Shown in pieces: positions 1 through 7,904 of a DNA stretch of 64,000 nt (positions are counted from its first letter, which is position 1; each line of letters opens with the position of its first letter). The position numbers were made by a program, and so were the translations under genes. The stretch covers positions 124,001 to 188,000 of the forward strand of contig NZ_JAGGPX010000004.1 of NCBI RefSeq assembly GCF_018613575.1. The letters are read 5' to 3'. The DNA comes from Planococcus sp. ISL-110. GTDB taxonomy: Bacteria > Bacillota > Bacilli > Bacillales_A > Planococcaceae. The notes beneath the pieces were generated by a model. It saw only the letters and a list, made by a program, of their open reading frames with translations, ran no database searches and was not told where the DNA came from.

Positions 1-51
1 GTTTATGTGCCGATTAACAAGCTGACAAAAAACGAATTTGACACTTTCTAA
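1..51 (+). CDS. C-terminal end of an unidentified protein (partial)
   Basis: Frame 1 is open from the first base and ends at a TAA at 49-51, giving 16 residues that end in NEFDTF. An intrinsic terminator follows within ten bases, which supports this being the true end of a plus-strand gene that begins outside the window. Too little is left to name a family. It could instead be chance open sequence. Confidence 0.4.
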   Translation, partial: VYVPINKLTKNEFDTF

Positions 52-58
52 AAAACCA

Positions 59-98
59 ATAAAAAGGACCAGGAACTGGAAGTCCCTGGCCTTTTATT
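59..98 (+). terminator. Intrinsic terminator of the partial upstream gene
   Basis: A stem of AAAAGGaCCAGG-type sequence pairs with CCTGGcCTTTT across a short loop and runs into a T-rich stretch. It sits just after the stop codon at 51. Confidence 0.6.
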
Positions 99-134
99 CA
101 ATCGCTGTTTTAATATATTCTTTTCACGATCCGC

Positions 135-323
135 TCACTTTTCTTCCGATTCGCCAATCTGGTTTTGTTCGTCGCCGACTCCCGTGTTGCTGTGGGCGCC
201 TTTTTTGTTCATTTTTTCGCCGTCTTCTCTTGACTCCTGATCGATGCTTTCAAACTCTTCACGCTGTCGCCTATTATGGCTGCTTTGCGGATTTGCATCT
301 TTTGAAAAATCATTTTTAGCCAT
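135..323 (-). CDS. Small hydrophilic protein, likely general stress protein
   Basis: The gene encodes 62 very hydrophilic residues rich in Ser, Glu, Gln, Asn, Lys and Arg, with no membrane segment or cysteine, resembling the small disordered stress proteins of bacilli. The start at MAKNDF is chosen because an AGGAGG lies about ten bases upstream; two ATGs further up lie within or before that ribosome binding site. A sigma-B-type promoter (GTTTCA, 13 bases, GGGAAA) lies at 359-383 and would give a leader of about 27 bases. The family is not recognised; a role in general stress is inferred only from the promoter and composition. Confidence 0.65.
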   Translation of the reverse strand: MAKNDFSKDANPQSSHNRRQREEFESIDQESREDGEKMNKKGAHSNTGVGDEQNQIGESEEK

Positions 324-358
324 TAAGATCATTCCTCCTATGAGCATTTGTTCTTTCA

Positions 359-383
359 TTTCCCTTCTGTCATAGAGTGAAAC
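359..383 (-). promoter_or_regulatory. Sigma-B-type promoter
   Basis: On the minus strand GTTTCA (383-378) is followed after 13 bases by GGGAAA (364-359). This is close to the sigma-B consensus GTTTAA-N12-15-GGGWAW and lies at the right distance from the small gene that starts at 323. Confidence 0.55.
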
Positions 384-385
384 GT

Positions 386-862
386 TTATAGGGAAAGAAA
401 AACGTCATAGCCAAAGTAAACACAGAGAAGCGACAGCAATGCGAAAACCATGTATTCTGAAGTCCCCCCGGTCGTAGCAGTTACTGGAAATCGGATGGTC
501 CATCTAAACGGAAAGAACAGCTTAACTCCCCTTTTCGTCGCCATGTCCAATACAATATGGCTTGCCATTCCAACAAGCAACCCTGCTGAAATTGCTTCCA
601 TCGGCATGAAATTATGCAATAAAACTGCGAACAACAATAAAAACAACAGACTGTGCGTAAATGTCCGATGTCCGAACAAGCCACTGATCATTTTTGAAAG
701 AATCGGCAGGGCACGGCCGATTTTGCTGCTGCCATGGCAAATATCCGGAATCAGCGAGCCTATTACCCCTGCTCCCAGTAAAATAGCTGGTTCATAATTT
801 GTTATTTGTGCAAATGCAAGGCTTGCTGCTACGCCGCCTATGATGTGAGTCTTGCCCGTCAT
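386..862 (-). CDS. YdjM/YfhP-type membrane-bound metal-dependent hydrolase
   Basis: The 158-residue membrane protein has the features of the DUF457/YdjM family: an N-terminal MTGKTHIIGG stretch, a conserved LIPDICHGSS acidic/His motif near residue 38-47, a central HRTFTHSLLF motif near 65-74, and at least four hydrophobic segments. Members are inner-membrane proteins with a metal-binding His/Asp set; the substrate is unknown, though some relate to membrane stress. The start has a GGAGAA site nine bases upstream. It is a single gene, divergent from the HD gene at 1174. Confidence 0.8.
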   Translation of the reverse strand: MTGKTHIIGGVAASLAFAQITNYEPAILLGAGVIGSLIPDICHGSSKIGRALPILSKMISGLFGHRTFTHSLLFLLLFAVLLHNFMPMEAISAGLLVGMASHIVLDMATKRGVKLFFPFRWTIRFPVTATTGGTSEYMVFALLSLLCVYFGYDVFLSL

Positions 863-977
863 ACTTTTTCTTCTCCTTCATTATGCTGTATCAATGTCAT
901 TTTTATTATACTAAAAATCGTGTATGCTGAAGACAGGGAATTTTATTATCAAAAAGTAAGAACATGAAGAATTCGCG

Positions 978-1120
978 CCAGGCAGAAACTTTCTACGGGA
1001 AAAGCGCAGCGTCATGGCAAGAATCCACTCAGGCCGTAAGTCCTGGGCAGTTGTCGCGACAACTGCATGACCCACATCCTGTGGGCCCGAAAGCGGCGCT
1101 CGTTTGCGGAATATCCACAG
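978..1120. repeat. Dispersed intergenic repeat, copy A
   Basis: This stretch of the 311-base gap between 862 and 1174 matches 32017-32164 in direct orientation. The central part (about 1042-1095) is essentially identical. It holds an 18-base palindrome CAGTTGTCGCGACAACTG (1048-1065) and a second small hairpin with CCCACA and TGTGGG arms. The flanks are diverged. It carries no open frame of note. Confidence 0.75.
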
Positions 1121-1173
1121 TAGAATAGTTGATGTTACAAATTAAAATTCAAGTTATCAAAGGAGGCGTCATT

Positions 1174-1803
1174 ATGGGAATTCACCGTTTTTTCACTTCA
1201 TTGAACGACCTAGAACGGATTATCCGGGCACCCGGCAGATTCAAATTTGAAGATCATAATGTTGCAGCCCATTCGTGGAAAGTAAGCCAGTACGCGATGT
1301 TTTTTGCAACGATCGAAGAGCGTGCCGGCCGTGAAGTAGACTGGAAAGCATTATATGAAAAAACCATCAATCATGATTTTGCTGAAGTGTTTATAGGCGA
1401 TATTAAAACACCGGTCAAATATGCTTCACCTGAGTTAAAGGAAATGATCGCAAAAGTGGAAGAGGGCATGATGGAGAAATTCATCCTTCGTGAGATTCCT
1501 CAAGAATTTCAAGAGGTCTTTTTTGATCGCATGAAAGAAGGAAAGGACGCCACCATTGAAGGGCGTTTGCTCGAAATGGCAGACAAGTTGGACCAATTTT
1601 ATGAAGCGTTCGCAGAGTTGAAACGCGGCAATACAGACAAGGAATTTGTTGTGATGTATCGGATTGCTTTGACTAAATTGCTGGATCTTCCATTGCCTGC
1701 AAGCGTCGGCTATTTTAAGAATGTCATGCTTGACGATGTCATCAACGAAGATACTGCCATTGATGTAAAAGAAATTACACGTCAGATCATTGCCGATCAT
1801 TAG
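1174..1803 (+). CDS. HD-domain phosphohydrolase, YfbR-like
   Basis: The 209-residue protein carries the HD metal-binding set: a first His in AAHSWKV (about residue 28-34), the HD pair in NHDFAEVFIGD (about 67-77), and a distal Asp in MADKLDQF. This order matches YfbR/YqeK-like HD nucleotidases and phosphohydrolases, which cleave nucleotide monophosphates in the cytoplasm. The start at MGIHRF is preferred to an upstream ATG because AAAGGAGG lies seven bases before it. The exact substrate is not readable from sequence. It appears monocistronic and follows dispersed repeat copy A. Confidence 0.75.
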   Translation: MGIHRFFTSLNDLERIIRAPGRFKFEDHNVAAHSWKVSQYAMFFATIEERAGREVDWKALYEKTINHDFAEVFIGDIKTPVKYASPELKEMIAKVEEGMMEKFILREIPQEFQEVFFDRMKEGKDATIEGRLLEMADKLDQFYEAFAELKRGNTDKEFVVMYRIALTKLLDLPLPASVGYFKNVMLDDVINEDTAIDVKEITRQIIADH

Positions 1804-1861
1804 GTATCGCCCTATATCTCGCGCTCAAATTATGGTAAATTTAACATCAATAACTACTTCC

Positions 1862-1894
1862 GGAGGTGAATCCCTTATTTAAGGGAATTTATTG
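1862..1894 (+). promoter_or_regulatory. Ribosome binding site separated from a TTG start by a hairpin
   Basis: GGAGGTGA at 1862-1869 is 22 bases from the TTG start at 1892, too far for normal initiation. The gap holds a perfect hairpin, TCCCTT-ATTT-AAGGGA (1871-1886). Folding it would leave about six bases between the ribosome binding site and the start, a standard spacing. A stop codon in frame at 1880-1882 rules out an earlier start. Confidence 0.6.
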
Positions 1895-3193
1895 GACCCC
1901 ATACTTATATTGAATTTAGCTCTGCTCTTCTTACTAATTGCGTTAACGGCCGTTTTTGTCGGTTCGGAATTTGCCGTCGTTAAAGTCCGTATGGCACGCA
2001 TCGACCAATTGATCGATGAAGGAAACAAAAAAGCTGTATTGGTCAAAAAGATCACCAGTGATCTTGATTATTATCTGTCAGCGTGCCAGCTTGGCATCAC
2101 CGTCACCGCCCTTGGACTAGGTTGGCTGGGTGAACCGACAGTTGAACAGCTTTTGCATCCATTGTTTGAAATGTTCGATGTTCCTTCCATTGCTTCTGCC
2201 ATCATTTCATTTGTCCTGGCTTTCTCACTGGTGACTTTCCTGCATGTTGTCATTGGGGAAATGGCTCCGAAGTCGTTGGCTCTTCAATTTGCGGAGCGGA
2301 TGATATTGCTGCTGTCACCATTCCTGTATTGGTTCGGTAAAATCATGTATCCCTTCATTTCCATCCTAAATGGTGCGGCTCACATACTCTTGCGGATTTT
2401 TGGCGTGGAGCCTGCCAAAGAAGCACAGGCCCATTCAGAAGAAGACCTGAAGATCATCATGGCGCAAAGCTTCCAAAGCGGAGAAATCAACGAGGTCGAA
2501 CTGTCCTATATGCAGAATATTTTTGCTTTCGATGAGCGCAGTGCCAAAGACGTTATGATTCCGCGCACTCAGATGGTGGCCTTTTCAGATGATCTATCGA
2601 ATCCGGAACTGCTGGTTCAAATCCGTGAACATCGTTTCACGCGTTACCCCATTGCCAGAGATGGCGATAAAGACGACCTGATCGGTTTTATCAACGCCAA
2701 AGAAGTACTGACGCATTACGCTCTCAATGGTAAATTTGAAATGTCAGAACTTATACATGACCTTCCTTACTTCCACGAAACAACGCCGCTTCAAAATGCC
2801 TTAGTGAAAATGCAAAAAGATCGTACGCATATCGCGCTGGTCATCGATGAATATGGCGGCACTTCAGGATTGATTACGATGGAGGATATATTGGAGGAAA
2901 TTGTCGGGGAAATCCGTGATGAATTCGATGAAGACGAAGATGAAGAAATCATTAAGGAAAGTGATACACGCTACCTTCTCAACGGGCGTGTCCTTTTAAA
3001 AGATCTGGATGAACGTTTCGGTTTTAGATTTGAAGACAGTGAAGATATTGATACGATCGCCGGCTGGATCCAGCACCAGTTGATTGAAGCTGAAACTGGA
3101 GACCTTTTTGTAAAAGAGGGTTGTCAATGGTCCATTGTGGAAATGGAAAATCACCATATTCTAAAAGTCGCCTGTGATATACTGCCAAAATAA
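1892..3193 (+). CDS. CNNM/CorC-type transporter (hemolysin family, YhdP-like)
   Basis: The 433-residue protein has the full layout of this family: a DUF21/CNNM membrane domain with about four hydrophobic segments (roughly 1-190), a pair of CBS domains (about 210-335), and a C-terminal CorC_HlyC domain (about 350-430). Homologues such as Bacillus YhdP and MpfA act in Mg2+ efflux or resistance. An acidic stretch near residue 345 ([11 protein letters not shown]) links the CBS and CorC parts. The TTG start is forced by an upstream in-frame stop and matches where homologues begin. Its ribosome binding site is set off by a hairpin. Confidence 0.88.
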   Translation: MDPILILNLALLFLLIALTAVFVGSEFAVVKVRMARIDQLIDEGNKKAVLVKKITSDLDYYLSACQLGITVTALGLGWLGEPTVEQLLHPLFEMFDVPSIASAIISFVLAFSLVTFLHVVIGEMAPKSLALQFAERMILLLSPFLYWFGKIMYPFISILNGAAHILLRIFGVEPAKEAQAHSEEDLKIIMAQSFQSGEINEVELSYMQNIFAFDERSAKDVMIPRTQMVAFSDDLSNPELLVQIREHRFTRYPIARDGDKDDLIGFINAKEVLTHYALNGKFEMSELIHDLPYFHETTPLQNALVKMQKDRTHIALVIDEYGGTSGLITMEDILEEIVGEIRDEFDEDEDEEIIKESDTRYLLNGRVLLKDLDERFGFRFEDSEDIDTIAGWIQHQLIEAETGDLFVKEGCQWSIVEMENHHILKVACDILPK

Positions 3194-3197
3194 TATT

Positions 3198-3230
3198 GAA
3201 AAGAGTGTCCGTTTACCGGGCACTTTTTTA
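3198..3230 (+). terminator. Intrinsic terminator after the CNNM gene
   Basis: AAGAGTGtCC pairs with GGgCACTTTT around GTTTACC, followed by a run of T, starting six bases after the stop codon. Confidence 0.7.
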
Positions 3231-3344
3231 CGTTCAAAAAACTTCTGCTGTTTTCCAAATGGCCTTTAGTTTTTCATTTTAGGATTAACTCTGTCTATAA
3301 CGGGGCATATAAAGAGTAACTAATTTTTAAATGGAGGTTATCGG

Positions 3345-4250
3345 ATGAGTAAAGCTACAGGATTTGCCAAAGAACTTGGCAGTGAATTCAAGAAAGATAA
3401 AGCAACAACCCTTGCTGCAGCACAAGCTTATTATTACCTTTTAGCTATCGTTCCTTTATTGATTTTGCTGCTGGCTATCTTGCCGTATCTTCAAATCAAT
3501 CCGGATCGCGCCGTGGAATTTATTGGCACCATTCTTCCAGGAGCTGTGGCCACTACATTTGAAGACACAATTATCAGTGTTGTCACCACACCATCAGGCG
3601 GTTTGTTGACATTCGGTATTTTGGGTACACTGTGGTCCGCTTCCAACGCGTTGACCGCCTTTATCAATGCCACCAACCAAGCTTATGGCATCGAAGAAAC
3701 TCGATCATTCATTAAACTGAAAGCAACAGCCATCATTTTAACGCTGGGTATGTTAGTTGCTGTCATCGTCGCCCTCATCCTACCGATCTTCGGTGGTACG
3801 ATTATTGATATGATCAAATCTTTCTTCAGTCTTCCTGAGGAAACTGAAATCATTTTCCAAGTTCTGCGCTGGGTCATTTCCATTGCAGTAATGAGCATTG
3901 TCTTGGCATTTATGTATAAATTCGCTCCCGATAAGCAGTTTCCATTCAAGGAAGTTATTGTCGGAGCTATAATCGCAACAGTCTTATGGCAGGTCGTATC
4001 ATTAGGATTCTCAATTTACGTTTCTAATTTCGGCAGTTATTCCGCTACATACGGAAGTCTTGGCGGGTTAATCGTACTGATGCTGTGGTTCTTCCTTACT
4101 GGTCTGATCTTAGTTATCGGCGCTGAAATAAACGCCATTCTTCATAGACGAAAAATGGCAAAAAAAGAAACCTCCTCTGACCCTGTCGCACAAAGCGAAG
4201 CCAATCAAAAAGAGGCGAAGAATACAGAGTCATCAATGAACAAATATTAA
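3345..4250 (+). CDS. YihY/BrkB family membrane protein
   Basis: The 301-residue protein is an integral membrane protein with about six hydrophobic segments between residues 20 and 265 and the conserved LAAAQAYYYLLAIVPLLI region at the N terminus. It ends in a hydrophilic Lys/Glu-rich tail of about 35 residues. This is the YihY/BrkB family, once mislabelled ribonuclease BN; its role is still not firmly known. GGAGG lies eight bases before the ATG. A strong terminator follows the stop. Confidence 0.85.
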   Translation: MSKATGFAKELGSEFKKDKATTLAAAQAYYYLLAIVPLLILLLAILPYLQINPDRAVEFIGTILPGAVATTFEDTIISVVTTPSGGLLTFGILGTLWSASNALTAFINATNQAYGIEETRSFIKLKATAIILTLGMLVAVIVALILPIFGGTIIDMIKSFFSLPEETEIIFQVLRWVISIAVMSIVLAFMYKFAPDKQFPFKEVIVGAIIATVLWQVVSLGFSIYVSNFGSYSATYGSLGGLIVLMLWFFLTGLILVIGAEINAILHRRKMAKKETSSDPVAQSEANQKEAKNTESSMNKY

Positions 4251-4255
4251 ATACG

Positions 4256-4292
4256 CAGCCCCTTCACTCGTTTGGTGAAGGGGCTTTTTTTA
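4256..4292. terminator. Bidirectional terminator between convergent genes
   Basis: An 11-base perfect stem AGCCCCTTCAC/GTGAAGGGGCT (4257-4267 and 4275-4285) is followed by a run of seven T. It ends the plus-strand gene at 4250 and faces the minus-strand methyltransferase ending at 4295. Confidence 0.8.
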
Positions 4293-4294
4293 GC

Positions 4295-5076
4295 TTACTC
4301 ATGTCCAGCTTTCTCGTACAGCGCCATCCATTCATCAATTGTGAAGTGTTGGACTTTTCCATCTAAGACTTCTATCGAGAAATACTCAGCGGTTTTTTCA
4401 TCAGCACCCAGCAAATGCTGGGAAACTCGTTCCACTTGCCCGTCATTTTCGGTTGTGCGTGTTACCCATGATGGATAGTCGAATGTTTTCCGAAGATCCG
4501 CAGACTTCCGCTCCACCATCCCATTCTTTTTCAGCAGCCTTGCCCACTCTTCTTTGGTCAGGCATCGTGAATGGCTGTCATCCCGCAGTTTTTCAGTGGT
4601 ATTCATAAATTCTGCCAACTCCGGATCAGCAGGAGCAACATTGTCGATCAGGATGAATTGGCCGCCCTTCTTTAAGGCACGTGACATTTCCGAGATAAAC
4701 CGTTCTGGATTCGGAAAATGGTGTGGTGCAATCCGGCAAATGGCCGCATCAAAAGTTTCCTTCAAAAAAGGAAATGCTTCGGCATCTGCCACCACATAGT
4801 GAATATTGTTGAAACTGCCGCACAGATGCTTTGCCGTGTTTTCCAGCATCGCTATTATCAGGTCTGTAGAAAACACCGTTCCTGCACGAGGAGCCAGAAT
4901 TTTTGTCACGTGTCCCCCGCCAGTGGCAATATCGAGCACAGTTCTCGTCTTCTCCAGTTGGAACCATTCGACGAGCAAAAACAAATCATCTCCTTTGGCG
5001 TGGCTGCCGCTGGTTACATACTTATCGACATTTTTTCCGAAGACTTTTTTACTTTCTGTTTTGTCGTCTTATCCAT
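4295..5076 (-). CDS. Class I SAM-dependent methyltransferase, split by a -1 frameshift
   Basis: The natural start is the ATG at 5076, with AAAGGAGAAG just upstream, 12 bases after the M19 dipeptidase stop. From there the frame reads MDKTTKQKVKK and then meets TAA at 5016-5014. If one base is re-read at 5044-5050, the frame continues VFGKNVDKYV and on through motif I (VLDIATGGGH) to the end, about 260 residues, the normal length. The slip site on the coding strand is A AAA AAG in the phase used for -1 ribosomal frameshifting. The alternatives are a lost A in a seven-A tract, by mutation or by sequencing error. Without the shift only a TTG-started fragment from 4984 remains, missing about 30 residues. 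The substrate is unknown. Confidence 0.75.
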
Positions 5077-5088
5077 ACTTCTTCTCCT

Positions 5089-6042
5089 TTACATTCCGGG
5101 ACGGTTTTCCAGAAAATTACGGTACGCAAACCCCTCAACTTCCGCTTCTGTATAATGTTTCTGCAGCTCATTGATCAAATTGGGGAATTCCGAGGCATTT
5201 TTAAGTTCCGTAATATGTGAGGATATGCCATCAAAATCCGATCCGATGCCGACTTGGTGAATTCCACCGAGCGAACAGAGATGATCGATGTGGCGGACCA
5301 AATCTGCTATCGTCGCCCTCTCACTGTCTCGATTGATAAACTCTGGACAGAACACCACATCGATCATTCCCTTATTTGCGAACATTGCCTTGATTTGCTG
5401 ATCGTCGAGATTGCGCGGATGATCACAAAGGGTACGCGCATTGGAATGGCTCGCAATTGGATATTTTGCCAGGTCCATGACGTCCCAAAATCCATTGACG
5501 GCCAAATGGGAGACATCGGTAAACACATGATATTCATTATTCAGGCGGATGACTTCTTTCCCCAGCACTGTCAACCCTGCGCCTCTTGGATCACCGACAC
5601 CATCGGCACACAGATTGGCATTATTCCAGGTCAATCCAATCGACAGCACCCCTAACCGGTAGAGGTGGCGCAGCTTCGCCAGATCATTGCCGAACGCATC
5701 CGCCCCTTCCAAAGTCAAAACAGCGCCAATTTCGGCCGGCTTTAATAAATCAATATCCTTCCAATTCTTTATATGCTTCATCAACGGGTTTTTTTCCAGG
5801 ATTTCACTGTAGAACAAATCTGCCTGCTCCAGCGCATGCTGCCACTTTTCATCGGATGGCAATTCCGGATGGACGAAGATGGCAAAAAATTGAACTTTCA
5901 CACCTCCTGCCTGGAGCCGCCCAAAATTGGTTTCCAATTCCGCACCATTCCGGTAGTCCAGCAATTCTCCCTTGAATAGCGCATTTCGTTTCGTCACCTG
6001 CAGCTTCAGCAGCGCGTCGCAATGTGTGTCAAAAATCTTCAT
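5089..6042 (-). CDS. Membrane-dipeptidase-type peptidase, M19 family
   Basis: The 317-residue protein has the M19 (renal dipeptidase) metal site: the HxD motif in FDTHCDAL at residues 4-11, a bridging Glu in LTLEGADAF near 120, a His in TDVSHLAVNGF near 190 and SHSNAR near 215, plus the VGIGSDFDGI motif near 280. The family hydrolyses dipeptides with a binuclear zinc centre; bacterial members also take some D-residue dipeptides. No signal peptide is visible, so it is likely cytoplasmic. GGGGGTGA precedes the ATG. The methyltransferase follows 12 bases downstream, probably in one operon. Confidence 0.88.
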   Translation of the reverse strand: MKIFDTHCDALLKLQVTKRNALFKGELLDYRNGAELETNFGRLQAGGVKVQFFAIFVHPELPSDEKWQHALEQADLFYSEILEKNPLMKHIKNWKDIDLLKPAEIGAVLTLEGADAFGNDLAKLRHLYRLGVLSIGLTWNNANLCADGVGDPRGAGLTVLGKEVIRLNNEYHVFTDVSHLAVNGFWDVMDLAKYPIASHSNARTLCDHPRNLDDQQIKAMFANKGMIDVVFCPEFINRDSERATIADLVRHIDHLCSLGGIHQVGIGSDFDGISSHITELKNASEFPNLINELQKHYTEAEVEGFAYRNFLENRPGM

Positions 6043-6450
6043 TTAGTCACCCCCTTCTCCTCAGAATATCTGGATAAAGCTGTTTTTCAAAGTTCGCTCT
6101 TCCGAATAACATGGGGTTAGTGCCATAGTCTTCTGTTAAAAAAGGAAATAGAAACGGCATATCAAATCGAATGATTGGCTTTACCTATGGAAAACTTTCT
6201 GTTTGTAAAAATTATCTATAATAAACATACAGAAATTTCTGACAGAATACCAGCACCCATCAAGCATTGGTGCTGGCTCTTATAAAACGCGAATCCTGCA
6301 AGGTGCTACAACAAATCGTTGTGCGTCATCGACTTATGCTTCAGCAGCTTCTGCTTGCCGGCGGCTTCATAAAAAAGCTCAGCAGAAAAATCAATTTTCT
6401 GCTGAGCTTTTTTATGAAGCGAATTAAATCTGATTCTCAACACTACAGGC
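6043..6450. other. Intergenic region, 408 bases, no gene
   Basis: No coding frame is convincing. It holds a hairpin with CCAGCACC/GGTGCTGG arms (6250-6276) lacking a T-run on either strand, and a very long perfect inverted repeat at 6364-6420. The dipeptidase promoter must lie in the first part, but no clear -35/-10 pair could be chosen. Confidence 0.5.
6364..6420 (-). terminator. Long perfect inverted repeat, probable terminator
   Basis: Two 26-base arms (6364-6389 and 6395-6420) match perfectly around a five-base loop. The arms carry internal A6/T6 tracts, and the core is GCTCAGCAGA/TCTGCTGAGC. It lies 30 bases after the stop of the minus-strand gene ending at 6451. The arms are far longer than usual for a bacillar terminator. 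Confidence 0.65.
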
Positions 6451-6720
6451 TCATCCGCCCGTTTGCAGTTCTGTCGTGTAAATTAAGCGGTCTCCCACAA
6501 AAATCCGGCATTGCATTCTGCAGAAGCAAGCTCCGATCGATACCTTGATTTCTTCATATTCATTATCTTCACTTTTCACTTTTCCAAACAGACGGGAAGT
6601 AAAATGCAAACCGACCTGCTCATCCTGTAAAACTCCGTCTACAAATAGTTTTTCATTGGTCCATGTATTGACGACTCGGATCGTGTGTTCACCGTACTTC
6701 ACTATCCATACATCCTTCAT
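6451..6720 (-). CDS. Small conserved protein of unknown function
   Basis: The 89-residue protein begins KDVWIVKYGEHTIRVVN and looks rich in beta strands, with alternating charged and hydrophobic residues and two cysteines near residues 67 and 71 (CFCRMQC). Similar short proteins with a W-x-V-x-Y-x-x-H-x-I-x-V-x-N start occur in Bacillus relatives, but their function is not known. An AGGAGG seven bases before the ATG supports translation, and the long inverted repeat at 6364-6420 would end it. Confidence 0.7.
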   Translation of the reverse strand: MKDVWIVKYGEHTIRVVNTWTNEKLFVDGVLQDEQVGLHFTSRLFGKVKSEDNEYEEIKVSIGACFCRMQCRIFVGDRLIYTTELQTGG

Positions 6721-6889
6721 ATGCTAGCCTCCTGTTCCTGCTTTTGACAATAGTATAACAGAAAAAGAAAAAAGCGACTGCAACAGACCCGCTCATCCAT
6801 CTTTCTTTCGGTCTATCCAACACCGGCGTGCTCACCGGTCTGTTAGAGCGAAGTACCACACTGAATTTCTTCACCCCAATCCCTAATAA

Positions 6890-6928
6890 AACTGTAGACC
6901 CATTCGAATCGCTCGAGTGGGTCTACAG
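6890..6928 (-). terminator. rbsB: Terminator of the rbs operon
   Basis: Perfect 11-base arms CTGTAGACCCA/TGGGTCTACAG (6892-6902 and 6918-6928), followed on the minus strand by TTTTATT. It lies 40 bases past the rbsB stop. Confidence 0.75.
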
Positions 6929-6967
6929 CCTGAAATATCCATAACGCATGCTTGTCTTTTTGAATGC

Positions 6968-7891
6968 TTACTGAACCAATTCCAACTCCACCGGAATCGA
7001 TGCTTCAACTTCTTCTCCATCTAGTGACTGTACTGCCGTCTCAATTGCCATTTCACCGATCATTTCAGGCTTTTGTGCAATCGTCCCAGCCAGGCGGCCT
7101 TCTTCTACAGCTTTAACGGCATCGTCAGTAGCATCAAAACCGACAACTGTAATGTCTTTGCCCGAAGCTTCAATCGCTTCAAGAGCACCTAAAGCCATCT
7201 CATCGTTATGAGCGAAAACTCCTGTAACGTCAGGATTCGCCTGAAGAATGTTTTCCATAACAGACAAGCCCTCTGCCCGGTTAAAGTTCGCTGTTTGCTT
7301 AGCTACTACATCCAGGCTGTCAGCCGCGACATTATTAAAGCCTTCTCCACGTTCACGTGCAGCCGAAGATCCTGAAACGCCTTCAAGTTCTGCAACTTGC
7401 GCGCCATCCCCAACAAGCGATACCAAATGCTCTCCAGCCATTTCTCCTCCAGCAATATTATCGGATGCGATATGGGAAACCACTTCGCCGCCTGCAGCAC
7501 TACGGTCTACTGTGATGACCGGAATGTTTGCCATATTGGCTGATTCTACTGCAGCTGCAACCGCTTCAGAATCGACAGGGTTGATCATAATCAAATCCAC
7601 TTCCTGCTGGATCAAATCTTCTATGTCACTTGCCTGCTTTGAAGCGTTGTCCTGTGCATCGACTACCATTAAATCAGCGCCCAGCTCTTCAGCTTTCGCT
7701 TCAGCACCTTCATTCAATGTAACGAAGAACGGGTTGTTCAAAGTGGAAATAGAAAAACCGATTGTGTAGTCGCCGCTTGCTTCTCCGCCATCGCCGCTTT
7801 CCTCTTCAGAACTTGATTCTGGAGCTTCCATCGAACAAGCCGCTAAAATCATCATTGCTACTAACATGAACCCCAATTGCATTTTTTTCAT
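6968..7891 (-). CDS. rbsB: Ribose ABC transporter substrate-binding lipoprotein RbsB
   Basis: The 307-residue protein has a lipoprotein signal peptide with lipobox ILAAC at residues 15-19, a Ser/Glu/Gly-rich linker to about residue 40, and a periplasmic-binding-protein fold of the RbsB family (IGFSISTLNNPFF; VDRSAAGGEVVSHIASDN). It would be anchored on the outer face of the membrane and deliver ribose to RbsC-RbsA. It is the last gene of the rbs operon, 13 bases after rbsC, with AAGGGGTG as its ribosome binding site. The gene order rbsRKDACB is that of Bacillus. Confidence 0.93.
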   Translation of the reverse strand: MKKMQLGFMLVAMMILAACSMEAPESSSEEESGDGGEASGDYTIGFSISTLNNPFFVTLNEGAEAKAEELGADLMVVDAQDNASKQASDIEDLIQQEVDLIMINPVDSEAVAAAVESANMANIPVITVDRSAAGGEVVSHIASDNIAGGEMAGEHLVSLVGDGAQVAELEGVSGSSAARERGEGFNNVAADSLDVVAKQTANFNRAEGLSVMENILQANPDVTGVFAHNDEMALGALEAIEASGKDITVVGFDATDDAVKAVEEGRLAGTIAQKPEMIGEMAIETAVQSLDGEEVEASIPVELELVQ

Positions 7892-7904
7892 TTTTCTGCA
7901 CCCC

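Noticed and set aside
4295-4984. Methyltransferase starting at the TTG at 4984
   Set aside because: It lacks about 30 conserved N-terminal residues and a ribosome binding site; the natural start at 5076 plus a -1 shift explains the sequence better.
6689-6874. Minus-strand 61-codon frame upstream of the small gene at 6451
   Set aside because: It overlaps that gene's start, has no ribosome binding site and a random-looking composition.
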